Positions 25,311 to 39,034 of a stretch of DNA of 64,000 bases are shown here, in pieces. Source of the stretch: Rhodosorus marinus (lineage: Eukaryota; Rhodophyta; Stylonematophyceae; Stylonematales; Stylonemataceae); the NCBI GenBank assembly GCA_029953675.1, contig JAMWBK010000007.1, forward strand, positions 1,798,001 through 1,862,000. Reading direction: 5' to 3'. Under the pieces are notes generated by a model. It had not been told where the DNA came from. It ran no database searches and worked only from the letters and a program-made list of their open reading frames with translations. Position 1 is the stretch's first letter. Every line of letters starts with the position of its first letter. The position numbers were made by a program, and so were the translations under genes.

Positions 25311-25423
25311 ATTCTGGAGGTATAAAAAAGTTCGGCCGGGCAGGTGTGAGGAGGAGGGGGAGGGATGAGATGTGGGGAAGGTTTTTCAAGTAGTTCAGGG
25401 GGAACTGGGTTTATATTGAGTTG

Positions 25424-25442
25424 TACAGTGAATATATATATG
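25424..25442 (+). promoter_or_regulatory. TATA-like element before the desaturase gene
   Basis: A TATATATA run about 100 bp upstream of the ATG at 25538, in a G-rich context. Position and composition suggest a core promoter element. No transcript evidence is available. Confidence 0.35.
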
Positions 25443-25537
25443 GGCTGGTAGAAAGGTAGGGGGCTGTGTTGTCCGTGGAATTTTGAAGTTTTGATTTAGG
25501 GTTTTTTGGGGGAGGGAGTGGGTGTGGGAGAGGAAGA

Positions 25538-26626
25538 ATGGCGGCGTTTGTTTCTGGTGTTTGCTCTGGCTCCTTTTTGGGGCAGAGGAGTTTGTCGTCA
25601 GCTTCAACCGGGAAGAGAGTGAGTGGGGTGCGAGTAGCGAGGACTGTTCGTGCAGTAGCTGCGCCTGTGCCTCAGAACACTAAGGAAGGGAGGACAAAGC
25701 CGCAGAGGAAGGAGGGAGAGGTTTTGCACAAGATCTTCAACTCCGATATTGAGGTTAGAAGAGATATCCCTTATTGGTCTCCACGTAAATGGGTTGCGAA
25801 GGATTGGGTTGTCATGGGGTTCGTTGGCGCGATCCACATCGCGGCACTCGCTGTCCCATTCACGATGAGCTGGGCGAACGTGGCGGTCTTCACCATCATG
25901 TACATCATTACTGGGATGTTGGGAATCACGCTCACCTACCATCGGCTGCTCTCTCACAAGGCGTTCAAGGTGCCGAAACCGGTAGAATACTTTCTCGCTT
26001 ACTGTGGCGTGTTAGCCTGCCAAGGAGATCCGATTACGTGGGTCAAAGACCACCGACATCACCACAAGTACTGCGACACTGATCAGGATGTGCACAGCCC
26101 CTTCGAAGGGTTCTGGTGGTCGCATGCCGGATGGTTGTTGAACACTGACGAGAGGCATAAGAGAATGGAACCCTCTTCAAGTTTGGCAGCAGATCTGGAG
26201 TCGCAGCCGTTCTACAAGTTCATGAAGAAGACCTATGCCCTCCATCTTATCTTGTCCGGCGTTTTACTGTGGTCGCTCTTCGGTTTCGGCGGTTTCGTTT
26301 GGGGTTTTGCGTTCCGTGCTGTGTGGGTGTACCACATCACATGGTTTGTTAACTCGGCTTCACATGTCTGGGGCTACCAGAGCTACAAGACTGGAGATAT
26401 TTCGATGAACAACTGGTGGGTGGGTATCCTAGCTTTTGGAGAGGGTTGGCACAACAACCATCATGCGTTTGAATACTCGGCGAGGCATGGGCTTGAATGG
26501 TGGCAGTACGATCCTACTTGGTGGTGCGTGCGGCTCCTGGAGATGACCGGGATCGCAACGAACGTGAAACTGCCCAGCGCGGCTGCCAAGCAGCGTCTTG
26601 CCATCACAGCTGAAACACCCAACTAA
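25538..26626 (+). CDS. Plastid-type delta-9 acyl-lipid/acyl-CoA desaturase
   Basis: A membrane di-iron desaturase of the stearoyl-CoA/plant ADS type. It inserts a double bond into a saturated C16/C18 acyl chain. Single exon, 362 residues. The three histidine boxes are intact: HRLLSH (135-140), HRHHH (172-176, within WVKDHRHHHKYCD) and HNNHH (305-309, within GEGWHNNHHAFE). Four hydrophobic segments lie in the usual places. The first 45 or so residues are rich in Ser/Arg/Val and start MAAFVSGVC, which looks like a plastid transit peptide with the early Phe seen in red algae and glaucophytes. The family is certain; chain-length and position specificity cannot be read from sequence. It is the only long single-exon gene here. 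Confidence 0.94.
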   Translation: MAAFVSGVCSGSFLGQRSLSSASTGKRVSGVRVARTVRAVAAPVPQNTKEGRTKPQRKEGEVLHKIFNSDIEVRRDIPYWSPRKWVAKDWVVMGFVGAIHIAALAVPFTMSWANVAVFTIMYIITGMLGITLTYHRLLSHKAFKVPKPVEYFLAYCGVLACQGDPITWVKDHRHHHKYCDTDQDVHSPFEGFWWSHAGWLLNTDERHKRMEPSSSLAADLESQPFYKFMKKTYALHLILSGVLLWSLFGFGGFVWGFAFRAVWVYHITWFVNSASHVWGYQSYKTGDISMNNWWVGILAFGEGWHNNHHAFEYSARHGLEWWQYDPTWWCVRLLEMTGIATNVKLPSAAAKQRLAITAETPN

Positions 26627-27965
26627 ATAGTCACGGTTGTCAGTCACTCACTACTGGACTTCGGAAGAGAGGATGGGGCAGGTCGACTAGGAGGATCGAC
26701 GGAACCTGTTTTTCTCCCAGTGGCTGCAGAGGATAACTGCGTAAGGGTTTTGTTTTTTTTTGTTTGACAAAAGTTTAGTATTAGAATGTGCTAGCCAGCG
26801 CGTTCGTGAGCAAGAGACATGACCCGCTCTAACACATCGATTATCATATGAAGAGAAAATGGAATAAATTGGATTTCGGATAAATAGATAAGATAACAAC
26901 AGTCTACAAACACAGCCAACGCATATGAAGTTTTCCGTGAGCTGTTCCTTCAGACGTTCGTCGAGCTTCCTGTTTCCCCCTCCGACGACACTCGCGCCCT
27001 TGGCTTTTGAGGCGCTTCTCTTCGAAGGGTTGTGTTTCGTTTTGTCAATGGGTGCCACGACACAGAGTAGGGATCGATGGGATTCCAAACCCTCACCAGA
27101 GTGCATTGGTGCGATTTTTTCTTTTTGCACATAAAAAGATCCAAGCGAAAATACCGAGTCAACAAACAAGAGATCAAATCCTCTCAAATCACCTCAACGG
27201 GTCTCAACCCCATCCCGAACCGAATCCTATCCCATGAGCCAAAAAAGCCTCAACAAACATAATTATGACACTAAAAATACGTCTAATAAAAATTAGATCC
27301 ATATTTGTCCAAGCTTATGATGTAATAATTTCTAATCACGTCTCTTTTGACTTAATAAAGACCGCTACTATTGTACTATTCGTAAAAACGACGTTGCAAC
27401 TTGTAGAACAAAACTAGAGCCACGTAATATTGTAAAATAGATGATAATATCCAATATTGTTCTTTATTAAGACACTATAAATTCTTTATTAGAGTCATAT
27501 TGGCATAATTTAGATTTCCAACGTTGTGAGGCGGTAAAGTGCTGGTTCGCTCGAATCCCATCGGGCGGGTGGCCGACTTTTCCAAACAGAACTGATTTCG
27601 TTTTGGAGAGTGATATGTGGCTTATGACAAGTTAGCATTGAGGACTTTTTGATGTAATTCTGAGGGGTTAAAGTGGGACATCCTTTTTGTTGGGGGGGAG
27701 GGGGGAGTGGAGTGAAGAGGGGGGTTTGGTTATTTTAACTTTAATTTTTGTCTGGTTTTTCGTCATCTAAGAGGAGCACGTGAGGGGACTGTCTTCGCAG
27801 TGTCTGTGACGGTGTCTGGAAGGGTATTTCGATGCGTTAAGAGTGAAGTAAGGTCTCTTTTCCGGACTTCTGTGGTATTTTCTGGGCAAACCGCTTGGGA
27901 GGGATAGTGGAGGTCAGGTTTGTGTGGCAGGATAGGTTAAGTCTTGATCTTTGTCTTGTCCGAGT
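26627..27965. other. Intergenic region, no supported gene
   Basis: About 1.3 kb between the desaturase and the DUF4203 gene, AT-rich from 27240 to 27520. The minus-strand frame at 26687-27187 gives an unrecognised, low-quality peptide. A T-arm-like sequence near 27543 was rejected as a tRNA. The inverted heptamer TGGGACA occurs near 27674. Confidence 0.5.
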
Positions 27966-29345
27966 ATGGGGAGTAGAGGGATGAGGGGATGGATTTTTCT
28001 GTATATAGTCAGTGTTGGTGTTCTGGTTGCTTCCAGTTTTGCCACGGAGCGAGTTCCAACGATAATCTCCGGCGGGTTGGTTGATCCTATCATAAGAAAA
28101 CATGAGGTTGGCGACGAGGTAAGTTATGTTTTTCCGCATTCAGAACGTGCGCAAAGGACTTTTTCGTTGGGTCATCATGAAAGAGCTTGTGCGATGAACA
28201 TCTTCCACGATGTCGCGTTGAAGATCGTCAACCGTCCTTGTGCCTTTTTGATTTCGAAATCAGTCGCAGCACTTAAAGGATTGAACGATTGGAAACTTAA
28301 CGGTGATGAGTTCGATTTCTCGCGTTTTCTAGAACACTGAAGCTGATGCGAAGAAGATGAGCCCGAAAGATCAGTACTTAACTCAAGCACAAGAGATTCT
28401 GTCTAGATTTGAGACGATCTTCATCTCATTCCTCATCCCGATCGGACTGGTTGGCTCTCTGTTCGGAATCGTCCTCTTCAAGACGTTCCTTGTTCTCGCT
28501 GGATTCATCGGTGCTGGCTCTATCACCTACGTCGGGCTGGTTAGGGCTACGGCGGGAACCGCGGTCGCTGGGTGGCTTCCCATTCTACTTGGGATCCTCG
28601 TGGGTCTCATAGGAGCGTACGAAATCGCTTTTAAGTTCAGAATCAAAGCAAAACTCTTCTTCTTCGCTGACTCGAAACCCGTCTGCGCCTCGGATTGACC
28701 CATTCCCGTAGGTACATAGCTTTCCGACTCTCGATTGTAGGCGTTTTCCTTATTGGTTCCTCTCTTGGGGTCGCACTAGCGATGATACTTTGGACGACAA
28801 GATTCTATCACAAGGCCAGCCCTGACGATCCTCTGAAAGTCTTCAAAATAACCGCTTCGGTTCTTGGTCTAGTAACCGGCGTGGCCTCATTGTTCTTTGA
28901 GAAGTTCCTGATCGTCGTCGCAATGGCGTACACGGGATCTTTTGCCACAGTTTACGGAGTTGGCCATCTTCTTGGCAAGTTTCCAGATATGCAACATTTC
29001 CGTGACCATGGCGTGCTCACGAGTGCGTGGGTTTGGCTATGGTTTGTGTGGTTCGTTCTCCAATCGAGCCTTGGAATGTTCATCCAGTTCAGGATCGTGG
29101 ATCGTCGGATCGGAGATCCGACCAAACCCGACGATGAAGAGGCGGCGATTGGCGGAGAAAACAGTTTCTACTTTGGAAACTCGCAGGGAGCGGAGGGAGA
29201 GGAGTCCGACTCAGCTGAGGACAACGAACCGTGGAACGATTGGGGAGACGATGATGATAATGCTGAACAGCAGCCGGCGGTGCCCCTTGCTCAGCCACCC
29301 AACCGAACCATCAAGTCCGCAGGCCATATTGTGAAAAAGGACTAG
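27966..29345 (+). CDS. DUF4203 / TMEM198-like multi-pass membrane protein
   Basis: Exons 27966-28118, 28333-28616 and 28712-29345 join in frame to give 356 residues. An N-terminal signal peptide (WIFLYIVSVGVLVASSFA) is followed by a short lumenal segment, then about seven hydrophobic helices with glycine-rich repeats. These include FLIPIGLVGSLFGIVLF, WLPILLGILVGLIGAY and LSIVGVFLIGSSLGVALAMI. The end is an acidic cytosolic tail (SDSAEDNEPWNDWGDDDDN). The layout fits the TMEM198/DUF4203 group, membrane proteins of poorly known function. I chose the second donor at 28617 (GTACGA) because the alternative 31-nt intron starting at 28681 breaks the reading frame. The exact position of this junction is the least certain part. 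Confidence 0.7.
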
Positions 29346-30057
29346 GTTTCAGCTTCGCATAGCCTCGGAAAGCCGTTCAGCCCCTCCCCCCCTGTTTTTT
29401 TTTTCTTCGGAAGATTTCCAGCGGTGTAGTCCAAATCTTCACGCAGTCATATGCTTGTTTGGTTGGCTACTACGAACTAAGCTCAAACTGAGCTCGAACT
29501 GCGCGCAACCCGCCAATTGCGCTGAGTGGATTCTTAATCGCGTGGGAATGTAGCATGTGCAGATTAGTACCTGCACGTCCTTCGTCAGACCGTGGGTCGG
29601 TCTCTTGGGAAACCGCGGGATTCGGAAGTGGGAAAGGTCCCCTGCGTTTACAGCCATCGGACCGGAACATGGGAATGCGTTCCTGTTGTGCCATTGACTA
29701 CTAGATGAATTGTACAGCCTTTCGCGGAGAGTTACCGATCTTGTGTTTCTTGTTTTCCTCGTTTCTCTTTCGAATACCTTCTTCTTTAAAACAATGAACA
29801 CATTAATCAAGTAGGTACCTTTTCCAAAGACCAACAGGAGTAAAATTTGCGATCTACATACAAAAAACCAAAGATCAAAAAGAACCACAAAAACCAGGAG
29901 ACATAGACCTGAGGATTGGGAAAAGCCAACAAAGCGCATCCCAAGACCCAGGATCCTCGAGCAGAGCAACTGAGGCTAGCCAGAAAGATCGGGGTCTTCA
30001 CGCAGAGGCAAGTTCAGTCCCACCCCCTTGTACCAAACGACTATGGACACTACCATC
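29346..30057. other. Convergent intergenic region (3' UTRs)
   Basis: About 700 bp between the stop codons of the DUF4203 gene (+) and the DDX3/Ded1 gene (-). It probably holds both 3' UTRs. A 176-codon minus-strand frame (29439-29969) gives no recognisable protein and I do not call it. Confidence 0.55.
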
Positions 30058-32331
<2,274 letters not shown>

Positions 32332-32440
32332 CCTAACCCTACCAGGCCCCCCCCACCCCCCCCACCCCCGCCCCCAAACCCCCCAAAAAACCACCACAAA
32401 ACTCCTCAAGCAAAACAAAGAAACAAAACCCTCCTCCTAC

Positions 32441-32468
32441 CTCCTCCTCCTCCTCCTCCTCCTCCTCT
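32441..32468. repeat. CTC trinucleotide run in the 5' flank of the Ded1 gene
   Basis: An almost perfect (CTC)n tract about 110 bp upstream of the helicase ATG; on the coding strand it reads (GAG)n. It lies within a longer polypyrimidine region and is probably in the 5' UTR or core promoter. Confidence 0.8.
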
Positions 32469-34119
32469 CAAACCGAAACTAGCTCCTAACAAATATCCAT
32501 TCTAAACACATACATACATACATATATATTTATATACATATACCAACTACTACAAGAAATCGAAAACAGAACTGCTCAATTCCAAACCTAAATGCTTGCG
32601 TAACCTTTCCCTCCCGTTCCTCCTCCTTCCGCTCCCGAAACCTCACCTTCCCCAAACCTTCCAATTCCTTCCTCATAGTTCTTCTTAAGCCACTCGAATC
32701 TCCCCCCCTTATGATTCTAAAGGAGAACCGTATAGATCCCACCATAAATTTATTCAATTCATAAAAACAGGATTTTGAGGCGATTAAGAATGACTACTGG
32801 ATGCAGAAAATTACAGCGGCCGTCATTATCCGTCAGACGTGAGACGCTCACTCCCGGAAAAACAAATTGGCGGGTGGGTGTGAAAGCTGGCTTTTCTTCC
32901 GCGGAGGTAGATAAGGAGGTGGTGGTGAGGAGGTACGGAGGTAGTCGTTTTGCTCTCTGTGGTTTTGTTGCTGAGCTAGGAGTTGTCCTTAATGAGGAAC
33001 AGCCGAGACTCGTTCCCTTACTCGGGCCCGAGCCAGGCGGGAGTGTTTGAAACCAAAAGGCTGTGGTGACTGTGTAGACAAATGCTGCGGTTTTCAGTTC
33101 TTTAGAATAACGGAAGAAAATAAATATAAGAACAAATTAGTGAGGGTGCGGTGGCTGGCTTTTTTTTGGACGGGGTGGATAGTTTCTTCTGGTACTCGTA
33201 ATTGTATTTTTTGTGAATATAAATTAACTTGGAGAGGAAAAATGAGGGGTAGGTAGAATTTGGATGGGAGTGAATTCCAGACGGATCAAAGTCTATTGAA
33301 AATGATTTCCGTCTCGGTATAAAATATGACCATATTTTGGGGGGTAAGATAAAACATACCTGTATTCTGTTTAATCATCTTGACAAATATTATTAGGTGT
33401 ATTTGGCTTTCTGGAGAGGTAGGGAGGGGTAGGAAGGAATGGAATACTCTCTATTTCTACGGACAACTTCCCCCCTTCCCACCCCTCTAGCTACTCGTTC
33501 AAGACTAGCTGGAGACTAGTCCAACAACAAAATTAAGGGGGGTATGGTCTCCTGAAAACATACTCAAAGGGTGCTGATGAGCCCGAATCGAACATTTAGA
33601 AATCACGGATTGTCTAAAAACCAAGGGGTTCATACAACGAGCAAAAGCTATGGAACCGACAAGAAGAACCCGTGGTCCCTGCGCTGGGACGGAAGGAGAA
33701 ACTCCAAATCCACTAATACTATATCTTACCATTAATACAATATAATACTGTATTTTCCGCTAGGCAGACATGTTTGTTTTGCTTCTCCCATACCGTTCAT
33801 TTTATTTGATTGATATCAATCTATATTTTTATTGAAAGGAGGTTTTTGATGCCGTTTGGGGTAGGGGGTGATTTTCCTTTGATGAAGCTGGTTGGCAACT
33901 CGTCAATTCGGGAAGGATACATTCCGTCTGGGCGGAAGGTGAGGTGCGGGATTTCTCTGTTTTTCTTTTATTATGAGTTGGAATATGCGCATTAGATGAG
34001 AAAGCCAGGATTACAAGCTGGATAGGTCCTTTTCGGTTGGTGATTCTGTTTATAAATACTCTGACGGTCGTCTTTGGGAGTGGTGTTATTGTTGTTTTTT
34101 TTGCTTTGAGCCAGCCAGG
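32469..34119. other. Intergenic region between divergent genes
   Basis: About 1.65 kb between the Ded1 and CIAO2B genes. A plus-strand frame at 32775-33050 (91 codons) has no recognisable product. A TATA-like TTTATAAATA lies at 34049-34058, about 65 bp before the CIAO2B ATG. Confidence 0.5.
34049..34058 (+). promoter_or_regulatory. TATA-like element before CIAO2B
   Basis: TTTATAAATA sits about 65-70 bp upstream of the ATG at 34120, a plausible distance for a core promoter with a short 5' UTR. The call rests on sequence only. Confidence 0.35.
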
Positions 34120-34787
34120 ATGGACAACCCGAATCCGGAGATTCGACAGGTGAAACGAGATGTTCTTCGAGCGGATTCGCCTTTGGAAGAAACGATATAT
34201 GGTGAGGATGAAGTGTTGAACCGTATCCTTCTACTCAGATCTGTTGCTTGTAAATCTTTTGGCCATTTTCTCCGGAGAACTGGCTTTGTTGCTGACTCTG
34301 ACGACCGCTATTGAACAGAGCTTCTGAGAGACATTCGGGATCCTGAGCATCCGAATACGTTGGAGGAGTTGTCTGTCATCGAGAAGGAGAATATCAGCAT
34401 CTCGGAGCCGGAAGAGTTTATGAAGGCGGTTGTCAGCGTACGGTTCGTGCCGACGGTGCCGCACTGCTCTATGGCGTCGCTAATTGGCTTGTCGATTCGC
34501 AGCAAGATTCAGGTAGTCTAGCTTGGCTCTGACGATGAGGCTCACCGACCATGTGCCCCGCGGCTAACTAAGAGCGGCTCTTTGTGATTAAGGATTCTGA
34601 CGTGCTTGGAGAGGATTACAAACTCGACGTTGAGGTTATGGAGGGAACTCATGATACCGGGGATGAGATAACCAAACAGTTGAACGACAAGGAAAGAGTG
34701 GCAGCTGCGCTCGAAAACCAGATCCTTCGAGGGCTTGTTGACGATTGCTTACGTGGAGTTGCGCACTTGAGGGTTGTACCTCAATGA
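34120..34787 (+). CDS. CIAO2B: Cytosolic Fe-S assembly targeting protein, MIP18 family (CIAO2B/AE7)
   Basis: A subunit of the cytosolic iron-sulfur targeting complex (with MMS19 and CIAO1), which delivers Fe-S clusters to nuclear and cytosolic proteins such as DNA polymerases and helicases. Exons 34120-34222, 34319-34512 and 34593-34787, in frame, 163 residues (human CIAO2B 163). The family signatures are plain: [39 protein letters not shown] with its conserved Cys, and [14 protein letters not shown]. The N-terminal ~35 residues vary, as usual in the family. POLE2, part of a polymerase that needs this pathway, is in the same window, but 27 kb away and not obviously linked. Confidence 0.95.
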
Positions 34788-35692
34788 GTTCCCAACCGCT
34801 AGACACCGACGGTTTGCTCTCTGGATTCTAACTTGATGCTGACTTTGGACAACTTTGACTTGTAAATAAGAAGTGTAAATGGTCGTGAGAGAAAGTTCTG
34901 ACTCTGCATGAGGTCCGTTCCCGGGACGTTCACTTGGGGCTATTGGAGGTGGAGAAAACTGGGAAGCATTGCCCACGTTTAACAATTTGAGCTCTGGGAA
35001 ACTTGGTACCCCACTCTGGGGTCTCCTTAGCCTAGCCTCTCTTCCATTCCTTGCGCATCCCTAGCGCTACATTCCGTAGTTGGAATAAACGGTCGCAACC
35101 CCATGAAGGTCATCAAGCACGATAGCAACCGCGCCTCATATCAGCAGAACTCCATCCGCGAGGTAACTCCCCTCGCCTCCAGCACGCAGCGCACCTGAAT
35201 CAAGACGAAAAACTTCCACCATCCTTCGCGGCTCAAGCCGGATGGCCATGCGGCGCTTTCTTGATGCCCAACAAGAAATAAGACCCAACCCATTCCTCTT
35301 GAAGCAACTCAAAGCGAGGCCGGGCAGCGAAAAGAGAGGGGCTCTATTTATTTTAACTAAACATGATATTTAAATGCAATTTGAATTTGTGCCCCAACGG
35401 CTGTATTCATTGGACGAGTCCCTGGAGTCCTTCGTTTTCTTCCAAAACTCAAGGCTCAGTCAAGCGTGGACATTGGCAATGGAGAGCTTGCTAAGAGAGC
35501 AAAGCACAATTTTATATGCCGCAGGTGTTCAGACTTGCGTTTACAGAAGCTGGAGCGAGTGTGTTGGTTTGAGGTACAGGCCATACGGGGAGTTACCAGT
35601 TCGTGTAATAGGTGAGAACCAGCTACTTGACGAGCCGAAGTTTTCGCGTGCGTTTTGGATCGGGCTTGTTTTTGTTGGTCTCGCAGAAGGAA
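34788..35692. other. Intergenic region, no gene seen
   Basis: About 900 bp between CIAO2B and the coiled-coil gene. A frame at 35374-35793 overlaps the start of the next gene in another frame and is a shadow. Confidence 0.5.
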
Positions 35693-37037
35693 ATGGAAGT
35701 CGCACACGAGGGAACGGAGACAGTGTTCGATGCGGCTACTGCCGATCGGGTACTGGCAGAGTACAAATCGTTATTCGAGGAAGCGTCTCTTAAGGATCTG
35801 CTTGTTTCGGCGACTTTGGAGGAGGAGGAATCTGGGAGCAATGAATCCAGAATGTTGCTCAAGCATGCTCAGGTAGGATGTCCCGATATCCCCATGACTA
35901 TCAGCTGCTTTAGCATGAACCGGTTATTGACAACGGAGTTGATGATCTCCTAAAACTTCGCTAATAGGACCGCGTGAGGAAATTGAAGAGCAACTTTCTG
36001 GAGCTTGAGACCAAGGCAAGGTTTCTCGAAGTGATCCTCAACGCTAAAGATATGGACTCCATCAACGTTTCTGACGAGATGCTTGCGGAAACGGAGATTT
36101 CCGTTGCACATGCGAAGAACAAGCTTAAGAAGCTGAAGGAGCGGGATGCCGAAGACAGGTCCGAACTGGAGTCTACTATTCAGGGCTTAGCTTCTCGATT
36201 CGAGGAGTACGAGGCAATGCATAAAGTCACTGGCGCAAAACTTAACGCTCTGGTTGCATCTGTTGAGGACAAGAAAGCTCAGATGGCAGTGGAGGACTTT
36301 CTCACCTCCGGTGATGATGCCCGGATTGCTATGGTAAGTCCGACGTTAGTTGAAATGGAGCCAACCCAAACTCTGAGATTATGAAAGGGCTCAAGCTTCC
36401 TTTCGTTCTCTGTGTTGAAGTGCTTTGAAAACATTGACCAGGCCGGAAAGGAGGGAGTTCAGACGCTTCTCGATGCAGAGGTGCGACAGCAGGAGATGCT
36501 CAGCAAGAGAATAGTAGCAGCGGAGAAAGAGATTGCACAACTGGAAGTGGTTAAGACCTCCGCTCAGGAGCAGGTAACAGTACTAGGTGGGGAGGTGAAG
36601 CAGCTGGAGAGCAGAGTGCAGAACAAGGAAGAAGAGGACAGCAGGAGAGCACAGCTTCGGGAACTAAGCAACTCGTACGTGAAAAGTACTTCAACGCTCG
36701 CCAATCTCACTGGCGTCAAGGTGGTGGATGCTTCTCCGAGACAGGTCCGCCTCAATGTGACACTCGTGGACAAAAGAGCGTTCGACTTGTGCCTCCTCCT
36801 AGATCGCTATGGGTAAGCAAACCGCACTCCTGGCGCTTCTCAGATACTCATTCCTTAGAATTAAGTCACTTACCAACCTCGAACGAACCGAACTTCAGGT
36901 CGGGTGTCACAAGCGCTGAGATTAGCCCCGGATCGATCCAGATCGAAGGCAAGCAGCTCGAGAACAGATCAACCCAGGAGGTCGTTGCGAGAATAATAGA
37001 TCTTCTCGAAAGTCAGGATCCAGTTTCGAGCAAGTAG
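35693..37037 (+). CDS. Coiled-coil protein with possible C-terminal RWD-like domain
   Basis: Exons 35693-35872, 35968-36333, 36421-36812 and 36899-37037 join in frame to 358 residues. Residues about 15-270 are mostly charged helix with heptad character (for example KLKSNFLELETKARFLEVIL and EMLSKRIVAAEKEIAQLE). The last 90 or so residues change to alternating hydrophobic strands (LTGVKVVDASPRQVRLNVTL, then GSIQIEGKQLE) followed by a terminal helix. A long coiled coil ending in a small alpha/beta domain is the architecture of kinetochore proteins such as Spc24/Spc25 and their relatives. I infer this from layout only; no signature residue proves it. Other coiled-coil proteins are possible. The third exon's acceptor is the least certain junction. 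Confidence 0.6.
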
Positions 37038-37433
37038 AGCCCGAACGAGACGACGGATGTTTCCACAGGATTGTAATATATTTATATAAAAGATTTCCAT
37101 GAGTTGAGAGCTTCGAACCCTCCCCGCCGGAAACGTGATGGCAGAAAGGGATTTCAGACCCAAAAGTGAAGCGTATCTCCGAGCCTGGAGTCTCAGTATT
37201 TCGTCACCGCTTTCCACCGGAAGAAAGGGGTGCTTCGAAATCGGCAGCTTCAGATAACGACCAAAGTTCGTCCTCCAACCACTGGCAGATTCTATCACGG
37301 CAAAGTGCGCTGCTGGGTATGTTTGTAGCCGGCCTGCTCGGTGCGGGCTGCTCCCAACTCCATGGGGCACGTCCTGCTTCTCAGGAAAGGATTAGGCATG
37401 GCTCTCGTGATTTGATGGCTATGCTCCAAAAGG
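37038..37433. other. Convergent intergenic region (3' UTRs)
   Basis: About 400 bp between the stop of the coiled-coil gene (+) and the stop of tRNase Z (-). I see no additional gene; a 37166-37546 plus-strand frame is a shadow of the tRNase Z last exon and its 3' flank. Confidence 0.55.
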
Positions 37434-39034
37434 CTATGGGTTTTTCCAAAGCAGGAGGCGTCCACGGAGTTGAGGAAACCTGGTCTCCAAGTCCATCACC
37501 CGCATGGACGCTTCTCGGTATTTATATCGCTCAGACGTGTGCATGAGTACGATGACTTCGTTTTCGAACGCGTCCGCATTTTGACCTTTTTTCGAACACA
37601 CACAGAACAAAACCAAGACAGCTAAATCAGACCCTGACGGTGAAAAGCTACCGTGCAAGCCCCAGTTGCCGCATTGAGTTTTACCCAATTGTTCGAGATG
37701 AATATGTTTTGTGTCTGCTGCTTTTTTCCAGGTCCGATCACACATGAACGTGCATTCCATAATCAGAACTCTTGCTCGGAGAAGGCTCTCATGTTTCATG
37801 ATTCCATCGATCGTCGTATCCCCGGTAAAGCCCAGCACGGGCTCTTCAGTGACCTCGATGACCTGGAAACGAGGGAAGGGGAGGACCCGAGCGGCCCGAG
37901 CCGGTGAGGCTTGCTCAGCTTTTCTCGAACTGATCGCGTCAACCAGCAAAGTCTTGAGGTAGTGCCAGAAGCAATGACCATTCTGAGAAACACTCACGTG
38001 TTCGCCAGCTTTTACCAACCGTCTTATCTCCTTGTTTGGAAGATTCCTATACTGCTCCAGGACGGTTCTTCGGGACCCCATCAGTACGTACGCACAGGTA
38101 GGCACTCGATGATCCATAGGTAGGCTTTTCATTCGAAGTCCTTTCGCAAGCGGGACGTTCACATCTGATTCCTGGTTCGCAGGTGAACAGCTCCCCTGCC
38201 TTTCAGTTCCGGTGTCAGCTAGGAATGAGGAGATTACTGTCGTTTTCATACCTCTTCGTAAGGTATCGGGTGTACTGAGCAGATCTGTTTCAATTCGACT
38301 GGTGTGCCGTGAGGTCCCGCATCCAGAAGCGTCGATTCTTTCAGGAGGTTCATCCAGTTGGTCTTATAGCAGTTCGGCATTACCACGGTCGGGGTTGGAG
38401 AGCCTGCTCTATTCTGTCCACGCACTCTCAAGATATGATGGAGAGCACCGATGTGATCAGAATGTCCGTGGGTTATTGCGTAGACGCGCGCTCCCTCAAC
38501 TCTGAGAACAAAATAGAGAAAAAGAGGGCAGAGCAGGACATCTGTCTGACTCAGCCTTCGAGGAGCTACTCAGCACGGGTTCGGGGTGTCGATTCCTGAC
38601 CCTTCGTGGTATCGACCAGCGTCAAAACAGATGCCAAATTCCTTCACGAAGATGGTCGTTCCAATACCAGACACACTTGTGCCGCTCAGCGTCGCGCCAA
38701 TCTGAGGTATCCACAATGAACCCCGCTCCCGATCATCTCGGGCACGTCCGCCAGACTTGTAAGGCATGGATTGATCAAATCTTCTCCTCCTCAGCTGTTC
38801 ATCCAGCTGAGCAGCCTCCCCAATTTCTCTGTAACGCCGCGTTCTACCTAAAACATCGAACACGGAGAGCACTTCAGCTCTTTGCAGAACGGTAAATACA
38901 CTCTCAGGAGCACAAGCACCAGCTTAAAACACAGACAACCACGATGAAGAGTGAGTTCCGACAGCGCAAGTACCTCTAAACTGAATTCCACCTCCTGAAG
39001 AAATTCGCTTGAACGTGAGCACCCCGATTACCAT
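37434..39034 (-). CDS. tRNase Z, short form (ELAC1/TRZ1-like)
   Basis: An endonuclease of the metallo-beta-lactamase fold that removes 3' trailers from pre-tRNAs. Exons 38974-39034, 38601-38922, 38252-38501, 37998-38171, 37685-37862 and 37434-37585 close in frame at 378 residues. Domain signs: GIGTTIFVKEFGICFDAGRY before the active site, the Zn-binding motif ITHGHSDHIGAL, MDHRVPTCAYVL, LGFTGDTTIDG with its conserved Asp, MECTFM, HIHLEQL, and LMHTSERY near the C-terminus. Residues 1 to about 85 are an extension absent from the ~280-residue short forms, with a basic start (MVIGVLTFKRISSGG) that could be an organelle leader. Whether translation begins at 39034 or further upstream is uncertain, since the frame stays open above this ATG. 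Confidence 0.85.

Larger units (their letters stand above)
20073..25537. other. Large gene-poor region with only weak coding hints
   Basis: About 5.5 kb without a recognisable gene. It contains an AC dinucleotide microsatellite (20089-20107), AT-rich stretches (20360-20750, 24000-24900), homopolymer A/T runs, and unassigned short frames between 21100 and 23900. One plus-strand stretch near 21240-21530 could be fragments of a small gene with a basic nuclear-localisation-like patch; see the findings. Upstream of the desaturase the plus strand is G-rich, with near-duplicate stretches at about 25125-25200 and 25220-25300. Confidence 0.45.

Noticed and set aside
27535-27585. T-arm-like GGTTCGCTCGAATCCC
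   Set aside because: No D arm or anticodon stem fits upstream on either strand.
28681-28711. A second apparent 31-nt intron (GTCTGC...CGTAG) in the DUF4203 gene
   Set aside because: It matches the TPLATE tiny intron in length and donor, but joining there puts the next exon in the wrong frame. The GTACGA donor at 28617 works.
29439-29969. 176-codon minus-strand open frame in the 3' flank of the Ded1 gene
   Set aside because: The composition is erratic, there is no recognisable domain, and it sits in a likely UTR.
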